Positions 15,769-27,719 of a stretch of 64,000 nucleotides of DNA are shown piece after piece. Source of the stretch: Cyanobacteriota bacterium (GTDB lineage: Bacteria; Acidobacteriota; Vicinamibacteria; Vicinamibacterales; UBA2999); the NCBI GenBank assembly GCA_019752015.1, contig JAIEMQ010000015.1:1-64000 (forward strand), given 5' to 3'. Position 1 is the first letter of the stretch. Each line of letters starts with the position of its first letter. The position numbers and the translations under genes are program-made. Under the pieces are notes generated by a model. It searched no databases. It was not told the origin of the DNA and worked only from the letters and a program-made list of their open reading frames with translations.

Positions 15769-17181
15769 TTACTTCCTTTTCCAGCGAGTTCCCTGAGGCC
15801 CGTCTTCGAGAATAACGCCCCTGGCGAGCAAATCCTGGCGGATGCGATCGGCTTCGCCGAAGTCGCGGCGCCGCCGGGCCTCCTGTCGGGCATGAATCGC
15901 GGCGTCGATCTCGGCCTGCGGGATCGGCGGCGTCGCATCCTCGGCGCGGCGCAGCGACAGCACGCCGAGCACGCGATCGAAGTGATTGAACGCGCTGATG
16001 ATCTCGGGCGCATCGCCCCGCCCCACTTGCTTGCCGTCCATCAGGATGTTGAGCGCGCGGATCAGATCGAAGATCGCGCCAAGCCCGGCCGCGGTGTTGA
16101 GATCGTCCTTCAGCGCGGCGTCGAATGCGTCGACCGCTTCCTTGACCCGCGCGTTGACCTCGGGATGCGTGCCGCCGGCGGTGAGCGCTTCGACACGGCC
16201 GAGGAAATCCGTGATGCGGCGCAGCGCCTCTTCCGCCTGCTCGAGCCCCGTCCACGTGAAGTTCAGCTGCTTGCGGTAATAACCCGAGAGCAGGATGTAA
16301 CGCAGCGCCGACAGCCGGAAGCCTTTATCGAGGACGTCCTGGACCGTATAGAAGTTGCCGAGGGACTTCGACATCTTCTGGTTGTCGACCAGCAGGTGCT
16401 CGCAGTGGAACCAGAAGCGCGAGAACTCCTTGCCGGTCGCGCCTTCGCTCTGTGCGATTTCGTTCTCGTGATGCGGGAACACCAGATCGACGCCGCCGGT
16501 GTGAATGTCGATCGGCGATTCGCCGAGCAGCCGCAGCGCCATGGCGGAGCACTCGATGTGCCAGCCGGGACGTCCCGGGCCGCAGCCCACATCCCACGTC
16601 GGCTCACCCGGCTTGGTCGACTTCCACAGCACGAAGTCGCGCGCGCTCTCCTTGTCGTACTCGTCGGAGTCGACGCGCGCGCCGGCCTGGATGCCCTCGT
16701 GATCGAGGCGCGCCAGCTTGCCGTACGACGGCAGCGTCGCGATCTTGAAATAGATCGAGCCATCGCTCTTGTAGGTATGACCACGCTGCTCGAGCGCGTT
16801 GATCATGTCCGCCATCGCCTTCAGGTTCGCATCGTCGGTGGCGCGCGGCGTGTCTTCGACCGGCTCGATGCCAAGCGCGGCGGCATCCTCGCGAAACGCG
16901 GTGATGTATTGATCGGTGTATTCGCGCAGCGGCATGTTGGCCTTCGCCGCGCCGACAATGGTCTTGTCGTCGACGTCGGTGAAGTTCATGACGTGATGCA
17001 TCTTGTAGCCGGCGACGTACTTCAGCGCGCGGCGCAGCACGTCGACGCAGACGAAGGTGCGGAAGTTGCCGATGTGGCCACGCGCGTAGACGGTGAGCCC
17101 GCACGTATACATGCGGACGGTGTTGTCGCGGAGCGGAACAAAGTCCTCCTGCTGCCGGCTGAGGGTATTGAAGAGACGCAT
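15769..17181 (-). CDS. cysS: cysteine--tRNA ligase
   Basis: A 470-residue class I synthetase charging tRNA-Cys. The signature HIGN is at 36-39 (ARGHIGNFRTF), with zinc-site residues at Cys27 (MYTCGLTVY) and in GWHIECSAMA, HTGGVDLVFPHHENE and the KMSKS loop (NQKMSKSLGNF). The C-terminal helical domain is present. Length is normal. It follows an 89-residue hypothetical gene in an operon with ribF and an MBL hydrolase. Confidence 0.97.
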   Translation of the reverse strand: MRLFNTLSRQQEDFVPLRDNTVRMYTCGLTVYARGHIGNFRTFVCVDVLRRALKYVAGYKMHHVMNFTDVDDKTIVGAAKANMPLREYTDQYITAFREDAAALGIEPVEDTPRATDDANLKAMADMINALEQRGHTYKSDGSIYFKIATLPSYGKLARLDHEGIQAGARVDSDEYDKESARDFVLWKSTKPGEPTWDVGCGPGRPGWHIECSAMALRLLGESPIDIHTGGVDLVFPHHENEIAQSEGATGKEFSRFWFHCEHLLVDNQKMSKSLGNFYTVQDVLDKGFRLSALRYILLSGYYRKQLNFTWTGLEQAEEALRRITDFLGRVEALTAGGTHPEVNARVKEAVDAFDAALKDDLNTAAGLGAIFDLIRALNILMDGKQVGRGDAPEIISAFNHFDRVLGVLSLRRAEDATPPIPQAEIDAAIHARQEARRRRDFGEADRIRQDLLARGVILEDGPQGTRWKRK

Positions 17182-17188
17182 CAGCGAA

Positions 17189-17458
17189 TCAGGCCGGGAG
17201 GGACTCGGAGACGGTCTGCCCCCCGATGGTCACGGTCAGCTGGCCGTTGGCGGCGGCGATCACGGCCTGGCAATGCTTGCCGCCGGAATTCTTCAGCGCG
17301 TGCGCCGCCGCGGCCCGTGCCTTCTCCACAAAGGCGGCTCCCTTCGCGGCATCGAGCTTGGTGTACTCGACGGCATGGGTCGCCATCACCGCCACAATGG
17401 TGGCGCCTTCCGGGTCGGCCGGGACGGTCAACTTGAACGAAAACGCCTGGGGGGTCAT
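17189..17458 (-). CDS. conserved-looking hypothetical protein
   Basis: An 89-residue product starting MTPQAFSFKLTVPADPEGATIV and ending with GGKHCQAVIAAANGQLTVTIGGQTVSESLPA. The alternating hydrophobic pattern suggests strand-helix-strand. The ATG at 17458 lacks a clear ribosome site but lies seven bases after the ribF stop, and the gene ends seven bases before cysS, so it is probably translated by coupling. No family is recognised. Confidence 0.65.
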   Translation of the reverse strand: MTPQAFSFKLTVPADPEGATIVAVMATHAVEYTKLDAAKGAAFVEKARAAAAHALKNSGGKHCQAVIAAANGQLTVTIGGQTVSESLPA

Positions 17459-17465
17459 CTGTGAG

Positions 17466-18404
17466 TTAGACCGATAGTCTATCGAACAACCGAGTCGCGC
17501 GGCGAACATCCGCGGAAATCTGCTCCTGGAGCGCCTCGAGGTCCGCGAATTTGCGCTCGTCCCGGAGGCGTTGCACGAAAGCGAGCCGCACGGTGCGCCC
17601 GTAGAGATCGACCGTCTGGCCAATGACGTGCGTTTCAACCGTCGTGGCGAGCTGGTCGCCGAACGTCGGCCGCTGGCCGATGTTGGTGACGCTCGGGTGC
17701 AGCAGCCCGTCGATCGATATCGCCGTGGCATAGACACCGTGCGGCGGCATCAGCTCGTTGGCCGACGACAGATTCGCGGTCGGGAAACCCAGCTCGCGGC
17801 CGCGTTTGGCGCCTTCCACCACCATCCCGTCGATGGCGTAGTGATGGCCGAGCAGCGCGCCGGCCTCGTCGACACGGCCTTCGCTCACGAGCCTGCGGAT
17901 TCGCGTGCTCGACACGACGAAGTCCTTGTAGCGGATCGGATCGATCTTCTCGGCGCGGAAACCGAACTGCGCGCCGAGCGCCCGGAGCAGCGTGAAGTTG
18001 CCGCTGCGATCGCGGCCGAACAGGAAATCCGCGCCGACCCAGACCTCGGCGACACGCAGCCATTCCACGAGGACGCTCCGCACGAAGTGTTCGGGCTCCC
18101 ACTGCGACATCTCGCGCGTGAAGCGGACGACGGCGGCGCCCTGCACGCCGGCGCGGGCCAGCGCATCGAGCTTCTGCGCCTTGGTCATCAACAACGCGGG
18201 CGCCTTGTCGGGTCGAAGGATGCGGGGCGGATGCGGATCGAACGTCAGCACGACGCTGGTGCCGCCGCGCTCGACGGCGCCGCGCTGGATCCGCTCGATG
18301 ATCTTGACGTGGCCGCGATGCAGGCCGTCGAAGTTGCCGAGCGCGAGCACCGGCGAGCGCCACAACGCCGGCCGCGGATCCTCTGGATAGTGGATTACTT
18401 CCAT
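17466..18404 (-). CDS. ribF: bifunctional riboflavin kinase/FAD synthetase
   Basis: A 312-residue RibF. The N-terminal adenylyltransferase domain has LALGNFDGLHRGHVKII (20-36) and TFDPHP, and later SSTRIRRLVSEG. The C-terminal kinase domain shows KRGRELGFPTANL and GVYATAISIDG. It converts riboflavin to FMN and then FAD. The start overlaps the MBL hydrolase stop by ten bases. FAD supply would serve flavoproteins such as the ETF system at the right of the window, but no direct link is visible. Confidence 0.95.
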   Translation of the reverse strand: MEVIHYPEDPRPALWRSPVLALGNFDGLHRGHVKIIERIQRGAVERGGTSVVLTFDPHPPRILRPDKAPALLMTKAQKLDALARAGVQGAAVVRFTREMSQWEPEHFVRSVLVEWLRVAEVWVGADFLFGRDRSGNFTLLRALGAQFGFRAEKIDPIRYKDFVVSSTRIRRLVSEGRVDEAGALLGHHYAIDGMVVEGAKRGRELGFPTANLSSANELMPPHGVYATAISIDGLLHPSVTNIGQRPTFGDQLATTVETHVIGQTVDLYGRTVRLAFVQRLRDERKFADLEALQEQISADVRRATRLFDRLSV

Positions 18405-19186
18405 TGGGGTGCGGCGTCGATGTCGAACACCAGTCCATCGTAGGCGAGCTCGACGCCCGCCGGCAGCGACTGATTGGTCGCGGCGTGCGGCAGGTCATGA
18501 CAGATGTGGGTGAAGTAGGTCTGGCGCGGCTTGATGCGCTCGACCACCTCGAGCGCTTCGGCGACGGTGAAATGCGTCGGATGCGGACGATGACGCAAGG
18601 CGTCGAGGATCAGCGTGTCGACGCCCTCCACAATCTGCCACGCCTCGTCCGCAAGCCGGTTGCAATCCGTCAGATACGCAAACGAGCCGAGACGAAAACC
18701 GAGAATCGGGCGGGAGCCGTGAAAGATCGGCACGGGCTCGACGCCGATCGACTCGACGTTGAATCGCCCGTTGATCGTGGTCAGGCTCACTTGCGGGATG
18801 CCGCCGCCCTTCTCGCTCGGCGGATCGAAGACGTAGGAAAAGGTGCGCCGCAAATCACCGGCGGTGCGCGCATCGGCATAGGCGGGGATCGGACCACCCT
18901 TCACCGCGTTGAAACGGCGCACTTCGTCCATGCCCATGATGTGATCGGCATGACTGTGCGTGAAGAGGATCGCGTCGACTCTGGTGACGCGCTGCGTCAG
19001 CGCCTGCATGCGCAGATCGGTGGACGTGTCGATCAGGATCGACGGACCGTCCTCGACGGCGACGTAGATCGACGGCCGCGTGCGACGATCGCGTGGATCG
19101 GCCGATCGGCACACGGCGCAGCTGCAGCCGATCATCGGCACACCGTGCGATGTGCCGCTCCCCAATACGGTGACGCGCGCCTTCAT
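18395..19186 (-). CDS. MBL-fold metal-dependent hydrolase (PhnP-like)
   Basis: A 263-residue metallo-beta-lactamase-fold protein. It begins VTVLGSGTSHGVPMIGCSCAVCRS, the pattern of PhnP/ElaC-like enzymes, with the metal motif THSHADHIMGMDEVR at about 80-94, a later FHGSRPILGF and the terminal THICHDLPH. A phosphodiesterase activity is likely, but the substrate is unknown. The ATG at 19186 lies 27 bases from the divergent mazG start. Confidence 0.85.
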   Translation of the reverse strand: MKARVTVLGSGTSHGVPMIGCSCAVCRSADPRDRRTRPSIYVAVEDGPSILIDTSTDLRMQALTQRVTRVDAILFTHSHADHIMGMDEVRRFNAVKGGPIPAYADARTAGDLRRTFSYVFDPPSEKGGGIPQVSLTTINGRFNVESIGVEPVPIFHGSRPILGFRLGSFAYLTDCNRLADEAWQIVEGVDTLILDALRHRPHPTHFTVAEALEVVERIKPRQTYFTHICHDLPHAATNQSLPAGVELAYDGLVFDIDAAPQWK

Positions 19187-19196
19187 CAAAATTGAA

Positions 19197-19206
19197 ATGC
19201 TAGCAT
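19197..19206. promoter_or_regulatory. shared palindromic -10-like box between MBL hydrolase and mazG
   Basis: ATGCTAGCAT is a perfect palindrome containing TAGCAT on both strands. On the plus strand TAGCAT (19201-19206) lies seven bases before the mazG ATG, and on the minus strand it lies ten or so bases before the hydrolase ATG. A bidirectional promoter is plausible; neither direction has a clear -35 box. Confidence 0.35.
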
Positions 19207-19213
19207 ACGGCTC

Positions 19214-20017
19214 ATGAGTGAAGACGCAGGAGTCCGCTTTCAGCAGCTCGTCGGGATCATGCGGACCTTGCGCTCGGAGCACGGCTGCGCGTGGGACAAG
19301 CAACAAACACTGCAGACGCTGCGGCCGTTCGTGCTGCAGGAAACATACGAACTGCTCGACGCGCTCGACCGCGGCGATCACGGCGCGCTCGAGCACGAGC
19401 TGGGCGACTTCCTGTTCGAGGCGGTGTTCCTGGCGCAGATTTGCGAGGAAGAAGGACGCTTCTCGATCGCCGACTCGATTCAATCGATCGCCGACAAGTT
19501 GATCCGCCGCCATCCGCACATCTTCGACAAGGACGGCAAGGCGTCTCTGACACCGCAGCAGGTCAAGCAGCAGTGGGAAGAGATCAAGGCGAAGGAACGC
19601 ACGGACGCCGGCGAGCCGGAGAAGACGCTGCTGAGCGGCGTGCCGCGATCGATGCCGTCCTTGCTGCGCGCTTACGAGCTCAGCACGCGCGCGGCGCAGG
19701 TCGGCTTCGATTGGGCGCGTACGGAGGATGTCCTCGACAAGGCGGACGAGGAGATTCGTGAGCTCCGCGACGCCGTGCAGATGATGGGCCACAGGTCGCG
19801 GGAAGCGGAAGAAGAGTTCGGTGATCTGCTCTTCTCGCTGGTCAACGTCGCACGGAAGCTGGGGATCGAGCCGGAGGCGGCGTTGAGAGTGGCGAACGAC
19901 AAGTTCCAACGGCGGTTCGACGACGTCGAACGGCAGGTCGTCGCGAGCGGCCACAGATTCCGAGATCTCACACTGGACCAGCTCGAAGCCTACTGGCAAA
20001 TCGCTAAAGCCAAATAA
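19214..20017 (+). CDS. mazG: nucleoside triphosphate pyrophosphohydrolase
   Basis: A 267-residue MazG with two all-alpha NTP-PPase domains, hydrolysing (d)NTPs to monophosphate and PPi. The first domain carries CAWDKQQTLQTLRPFVLQETYE (26-47) and EHELGDFLFEAVFLAQICEEEGRF with the ExxE/ExxD metal ligands. The second has EEEFGDLLFSLVNVARKLG. KWEE-like QQWEEIKAKER is between them. It is preceded by a -10-like box seven bases before the ATG and has no ribosome site, so a leaderless transcript is possible. Confidence 0.95.
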   Translation: MSEDAGVRFQQLVGIMRTLRSEHGCAWDKQQTLQTLRPFVLQETYELLDALDRGDHGALEHELGDFLFEAVFLAQICEEEGRFSIADSIQSIADKLIRRHPHIFDKDGKASLTPQQVKQQWEEIKAKERTDAGEPEKTLLSGVPRSMPSLLRAYELSTRAAQVGFDWARTEDVLDKADEEIRELRDAVQMMGHRSREAEEEFGDLLFSLVNVARKLGIEPEAALRVANDKFQRRFDDVERQVVASGHRFRDLTLDQLEAYWQIAKAK

Positions 20018-20123
20018 CACGAAGGACACGAAGGACACGAAGGCTTCTTTTCAAAATGCCAGTGCCGCTCAGCAGTACTGGCTTTAGAAAAGTCGTCTTC
20101 GTGTCCTTCGTGTTCTTCGTGTT
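20016..20123. repeat. 108-bp palindromic element with ACGAAGRAC-array termini
   Basis: The left arm (20016-20052) is an array of ACACGAAGG words ending CTTTTC. The right arm (20087-20123) is its reverse complement with 33 of 37 positions matching. The 34-base centre carries a further inverted pair, GCCAGT and ACTGGC. The termini match those of the GxxExxY-bearing unit at 22637-23310, so this looks like a gene-less relative. It begins at the mazG stop. Confidence 0.8.
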
Positions 20124-20239
20124 GAAGTTTTTGACATGCCTGCGCCTTGCGGCCGTCGCAGAAATTGCGGCGCGATCGACGCGTTTCGCCGGAATTCCTC
20201 GAAGATCGCCATGCCCCGCCGTTTGCTTCTGGCCGTGGC

Positions 20240-22735
20240 ATGTTCACATCAGTCATCCTCGCAGTCGCTGTCACTGCCGGCATTGCCGCCGGCGTCTTCA
20301 TCAATCCTGAGTCGCTCGGTCCGGTCAGGTGGGCCGCTGCCACGTTTGGTCTACTCGCCTTCGTCGCGGGCGCGCGTCAAATGTTCTCGTCCGCAAAAGT
20401 CTGCATCGGAGGGGCGTTTGGCTTCGCGTGCGTGTTGCTGGGCGCCGGCGCGCAGGATCGCGCGCTGCACCCGCCGCTTCGCCAGCTGCTCGAAGACCGC
20501 CTCGGCGGCTTCGCGATCGAAGGCGTCGACGCGAAACGGCACGACGATCCGGTGGAGATCGAAGGATGGTTACTGGCGGACGCCACGGCGACCGACTCAG
20601 GTGCCACGCTCCGCGTGCAGGTTGAACGAGCATCCGTTGGATCGTGTCCGGAACTCGCCCGCGGCGGCGTCTCGCTCTCCGTGCAAGGCATCCTCGCCGC
20701 CGGTGCCATCGATCAATGGCGCGCGGGCCGCTCGATACGTGCCACCGCGACGCTGCGGCGACCGGCGCGGTATCTGAACGACGGCGCCCCCGACTTCGAG
20801 CGGATGATGGCGAGGCGGGGGCTGTCACTCGTCGGGACCGTGAAGAGCGCGGCGCTGGTGCGCATCATCGACCAAGGGACGCTGCTCGACGAGACCGCCG
20901 CATCGATTCGGGCCGGCGTCAGGGACGCGATCAACCGCCACGTCGGGCAACGCGACCCTCAATCGGCGGCCATCGCGATTGCGATTCTGATCGGTGACCG
21001 CGGCTCGCTCGACCCTCTCGTCGAGCAGCGGCTGCAGGAAGCCGGCACCTACCACGTCATTGCGATCTCCGGCGGCAACATCGCCATCCTCGCCGGGATT
21101 GTCCTGGCGCTTTTGTGGGCGCTCAACATTCGCGGCGGATGGGCGTCGAGCGCGGCGATCGTCCTCCTCGCGGCATATGCCTTCATCGCCGGCGGCGGGC
21201 CGTCGGTGATCCGCGCCACGCTCATGGCGTGCATCTACCTTGGGCTGCGGATCATCGATCAACGGACGGCGGCTCTGCACGCGATCGCGTTGACGATCGT
21301 CGCCGTGTTGATCGCCTCGCCATTGTCGATTGCCGACGTCGGCCTGTGGCTCACCTTCGGCGCCTCGGCGGCGATCGTGGCCGGCGCCGCGATGGTGACG
21401 CTGCCGCAACAGTGGTGGCTGCGCGGTGCCGCGGCCGTGATGCTGGCATCGCTGTCGGCTGAACTGGTTTTGCTCCCGGTGGTCACGTTCGTGTTCCAGC
21501 GCGTCACCATCGCGGGTCTTGCCGTCAACGTCGTCGCGATTCCCTGCATGGCCGTCGTCCAGGTTGCGGCAATGGTGACATCAGCCACCCACGCCGCTGG
21601 TCTACGCACGGTCGCAGATATTTCCGGATGGTTCACACATGCCGGCGTCGTTGGACTACTGGAGAGCGCGCGCCTGGTTGACGCAGCCCCCTGGCTCACC
21701 TGGCGAGTCCCGTCACCGCATACGTTGGTGATCGTTGCGTATTACGTGTGCGTGGTCGCGGCCATGCTGATGATCAAATGGCGGCGCCCGGCCGCACTCG
21801 CGGCAGGGTTGCTGTTCTGGATCATCGCCGCGCCCCAGACCTGGGCCCGCACTTTCGGTGACGGCCAACTGCATCTCACGGTCATGGACGTTGGCCAGGG
21901 CGACGCCATGCTCGCCACGCTACCCAACGGACGCACTTTGATGATCGATACCGGCGGCGTCTCACTGCGCGGCGACTTCGATATTGGCGACCGTGTGCTC
22001 GGTCCGGCATTGCGGGCGCGCGGCATCCGCCGGCTCGACTACGTCGCGATCACGCACGGCGATCCCGACCACATCGGCGGCGCCGTTTCACTGGTCCGCG
22101 ACTTCGCACCGTCGGAGATCTGGTATGGCACCTTCGTGAACGAACACGAGCCGACCATCAAGCTCCAGGAAATCGCCCGGCGCCGCCGATCGGCGTGGCG
22201 GTGGCTGCAGAAAGGCGACCAGATCGATCTCGGTGGCGTCGAGCTCCGCGTCCATCATCCATCGCCACCCGACTGGCAACGGCAACAAGTGCGCAACGAC
22301 GATTCGCTGGTGCTTGAACTGCGCTACGGCCGCGTGTCGATGTTGCTCACTGGCGACATCGGCAAGGACGTCGAACGGGCGCTCATCCCGACGCTCGATC
22401 TCTTACCGATCGTCGTGCTGAAGTCGGCCCATCATGGCAGCGGGACGTCGAGCTCTGACGAGTTCATCCAGGCCATCAAGCCCAAGCTGGTGCTGATCAG
22501 CAACGGCCGCGCCAATCCGTACGGGCATCCGGTGCCGATCGTGCTCGAAAGATACCGGGCGATCGGTGCTGACGTTGCCCGGACAGATCTGGACGGACAG
22601 CTGGAAGCAACGACCGACGGCCTCACGCTGTTCTTAAACACGAAGAACACGAAGAGCACGAAGACCATATATTCGGGTTCTATCGCGCGACCCCGAATCT
22701 ATCCCGTCCCTCAGGTGGTGCGAAATGCTTACTAG
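20240..22735 (+). CDS. comEC: ComEC/Rec2 DNA-uptake channel protein
   Basis: An 831-residue inner-membrane competence protein that would pass single-stranded DNA into the cytoplasm. Hydrophobic segments begin at the N-terminus. The Competence domain starts near SAAIAIAILIGDRGSLDPLVEQRLQEAGTYHVIAISGGN and has many membrane helices. The C-terminal MBL-like domain has VMDVGQGDAMLATLPNGRTLMIDTGG and ITHGDPDHIGG, and KSAHHGSGTS. The ATG at 20240 was chosen; the frame is open to 20147. The last 30 or so residues (NTKNTKSTK and onward) are encoded by an inserted repeat, so the native C-terminus probably ended near LTLFL. Confidence 0.9.
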   Translation: MFTSVILAVAVTAGIAAGVFINPESLGPVRWAAATFGLLAFVAGARQMFSSAKVCIGGAFGFACVLLGAGAQDRALHPPLRQLLEDRLGGFAIEGVDAKRHDDPVEIEGWLLADATATDSGATLRVQVERASVGSCPELARGGVSLSVQGILAAGAIDQWRAGRSIRATATLRRPARYLNDGAPDFERMMARRGLSLVGTVKSAALVRIIDQGTLLDETAASIRAGVRDAINRHVGQRDPQSAAIAIAILIGDRGSLDPLVEQRLQEAGTYHVIAISGGNIAILAGIVLALLWALNIRGGWASSAAIVLLAAYAFIAGGGPSVIRATLMACIYLGLRIIDQRTAALHAIALTIVAVLIASPLSIADVGLWLTFGASAAIVAGAAMVTLPQQWWLRGAAAVMLASLSAELVLLPVVTFVFQRVTIAGLAVNVVAIPCMAVVQVAAMVTSATHAAGLRTVADISGWFTHAGVVGLLESARLVDAAPWLTWRVPSPHTLVIVAYYVCVVAAMLMIKWRRPAALAAGLLFWIIAAPQTWARTFGDGQLHLTVMDVGQGDAMLATLPNGRTLMIDTGGVSLRGDFDIGDRVLGPALRARGIRRLDYVAITHGDPDHIGGAVSLVRDFAPSEIWYGTFVNEHEPTIKLQEIARRRRSAWRWLQKGDQIDLGGVELRVHHPSPPDWQRQQVRNDDSLVLELRYGRVSMLLTGDIGKDVERALIPTLDLLPIVVLKSAHHGSGTSSSDEFIQAIKPKLVLISNGRANPYGHPVPIVLERYRAIGADVARTDLDGQLEATTDGLTLFLNTKNTKSTKTIYSGSIARPRIYPVPQVVRNAY

Positions 22736-23123
22736 GGTGTCCAGCACACTGCCACCGGAAACGGACGAAGTCATGTTCAGAGTACTGGGCGCAGCCATCG
22801 AGGTCCACCGCCACCTGGGCCCGGGCTTTCTTGAATCGATCTACCAGCGGGCGATGTGCGTCGAGCTGGGTGAGCGCGGCATCAGCTACGAAAAGAAGAA
22901 AAGAATCGCCGTCGTCTACAAAGGACACCAGCTCCATGGACAGGAGCTGGACCTCATCGTCGAATCAGTGGTCGTAGTCGAAGTGAAGGCGGTTTCGCAG
23001 CTCGAAGAGATTCATGCCAGCCAAATCGTGTCGTACTTAAAGGCAACCGGCCTTCGCGCGGGCTTGCTCATTAACTTCAACAAACCGGTATTGAAGGCTG
23101 GCATTCGCCGAATCGTGCTTTGA
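22725..23123 (+). CDS. GxxExxY family protein with PD-(D/E)XK active site
   Basis: A 132-residue protein with the name-giving motif at Gly34-Glu37-Tyr40 (GPGFLESIYQRAM). A complete PD-(D/E)XK-type site is visible: Asp76 (ELDLIV), Glu86 and Lys88 (VVVEVKA), and a QxxxY helix at Gln100-Tyr104 (SQIVSYL), as in RecB-like nucleases. The biochemical activity of the family is, to my knowledge, not established. The comEC read-through frame overlaps its first bases. It is enclosed by inverted repeat arrays and followed by a long palindrome, which could be its substrate or regulator; that is inference. Confidence 0.85.
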   Translation: MLTRVSSTLPPETDEVMFRVLGAAIEVHRHLGPGFLESIYQRAMCVELGERGISYEKKKRIAVVYKGHQLHGQELDLIVESVVVVEVKAVSQLEEIHASQIVSYLKATGLRAGLLINFNKPVLKAGIRRIVL

Positions 23124-23144
23124 CAGCGACTCGGCAGACACAAA

Positions 23145-23283
23145 GCGTTGCTCGCGGCGGCGCGAAGCGCCGCGTCAGCAGCGAAGGACCGCCGAAATGA
23201 GTGGGCAAGGATCGTTAACACTCATTTCTGCGGTCCTTCGTTGCCGACGTGAAGCCGGCCTTCGGCCGGCCCGCGAGCAACGC
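23145..23283. repeat. 139-bp nested palindrome downstream of the GxxExxY gene
   Basis: The outer arms are GCGTTGCTCGCGG (23145-23157) and CCGCGAGCAACGC (23271-23283), perfectly inverted. The inner arms are 23182-23203 and 23219-23240, 22 bases with one mismatch, reading CGAAGGACCG...AATGAGTG and back. The loop is 15 bases. GC-rich mini-hairpins (GCGCGAAGCGC and GGCCGGCCTTCGGCCGG-like) sit on the shoulders. Confidence 0.85.
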
Positions 23284-23315
23284 CTTCGTGCCCTTCGTGT
23301 CCTTCGTGTTTGCCT

Positions 23316-26588
<3,273 letters not shown>

Positions 26589-27719
26589 CTACTTTTCCAT
26601 TTCCTGGATGAACTCGTCGAACAGGTAGTCCGCGTCGTGCGGACCCGGCGAAGCCTCCGGATGGTACTGCACCGAGAAGATCGGCTTGTCGGTGTGGCGC
26701 AGTCCTTCGACGGTGCCGTCGTACAGATTCAGGTGCGTCACCTTGACGTTCGACGGCAGCGAATCCGGATCCACGCAGAAGCCATGATTCTGGGAGGTGA
26801 TCTCGATCGCGCCGGTCTCCAGTTGTTTCACCGGGTGATTGCCGCCGCGATGACCGAACTTCAGCTTGTAGGTCTTCGCACCGAGCGCGAGACCCATTAA
26901 CTGGTGGCCGAGGCAGATGCCGAACGTCGGCACGTCGCTCTTCGCGATCTCCTTGATGTTGTCGATCGCATACGTGACCGCGGCCGGATCGCCGGGTCCG
27001 TTGCTGAGGAAAATGCCGTCGGGCTTCCACGCCAGGACTTCCGCCGCCGGCGTTGACGCCGGAAACACGCGGACCTTGCAGCCGTGCGCGGCAAGGCGGC
27101 GCAGGATGTTGGTCTTGATGCCGTAGTCGTACGCGGCCACGCGCAGCGGCCGCCGCGCGCGGCGCAGCGGCGCCACGCCGTAACTGGCCTCCGTCACCGC
27201 GTCGGCGAGCGACGTCTCGAAATCGTAGGCCACCTTGCACGTGACGTCCTTCACCAGATCGCTGCCTTCCATGTGCGCGATCCGACGCGTCTTGTCGATG
27301 AGCGCCGCCGGATCCACGGTGCCGGTCGCGATCATGCCGCGCATCACGCCGCCCGAGCGCAGTTTCTTCGTCAGCGCGCGCGTGTCGATGTCGCCGATGG
27401 CGACGATGTGATGACGCGTGAGGTAGTCGCGCAGCGTGCCCTGCGAGCGCCAGTTGCTCGAGACCGGCGACGGATCGCGCATCACGAATCCCGCCACCTG
27501 CGGCTTGCCCGACTCCTGATCGGTATCGGCCACACCGTAATTGCCAATCTGCGGCGCGGTCATGGTCACGATCTGCCCGGCGTACGACGGATCGGTCAGC
27601 ACTTCCTGATAGCCGGACATGCTGGTGTTGAAGACCACTTCGCCCTCGGTGTGTCCGGGGGCGCCGGCCGAGACGCCCTGGAACCAGGTGCCGTCTTCAA
27701 GTGCGAGAATCGCGTTCAT
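26589..27719 (-). CDS. carA: carbamoyl-phosphate synthase small subunit
   Basis: A 376-residue glutamine amidotransferase subunit. The N-terminal CPSase domain ([44 protein letters not shown]) is followed by a class I GATase domain with the nucleophile Cys in [15 protein letters not shown] and the catalytic His-x-Glu in [12 protein letters not shown]. It channels ammonia to CarB for pyrimidine and arginine synthesis. The ATG overlaps the stop of the upstream pseudokinase gene by ATGA, an unusual neighbour for carA. Confidence 0.98.
   Translation of the reverse strand: MNAILALEDGTWFQGVSAGAPGHTEGEVVFNTSMSGYQEVLTDPSYAGQIVTMTAPQIGNYGVADTDQESGKPQVAGFVMRDPSPVSSNWRSQGTLRDYLTRHHIVAIGDIDTRALTKKLRSGGVMRGMIATGTVDPAALIDKTRRIAHMEGSDLVKDVTCKVAYDFETSLADAVTEASYGVAPLRRARRPLRVAAYDYGIKTNILRRLAAHGCKVRVFPASTPAAEVLAWKPDGIFLSNGPGDPAAVTYAIDNIKEIAKSDVPTFGICLGHQLMGLALGAKTYKLKFGHRGGNHPVKQLETGAIEITSQNHGFCVDPDSLPSNVKVTHLNLYDGTVEGLRHTDKPIFSVQYHPEASPGPHDADYLFDEFIQEMEK

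Larger units (their letters stand above)
22637..23310 (+). mobile_element. GxxExxY-gene unit bounded by inverted ACGAAGRAC arrays
   Basis: The left array (22637-22663) begins AACACGAAGAACACGAAG. The right array (23284-23310) is its inverse with 25 of 27 positions matching. Between them lie one nuclease-like gene and a 139-bp palindrome. The left end has entered the comEC frame and the right end abuts the carB stop. No target duplication is evident. That this 674-bp unit is or was mobile is inferred from the structure and from the related gene-less palindrome at 20016-20123. Confidence 0.6.

Noticed and set aside
18395-20038. 547-codon frame fusing the MBL hydrolase to an upstream extension
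   Set aside because: The extension is antisense to mazG; the hydrolase has its own ATG at 19186 with a family-typical N-terminus.
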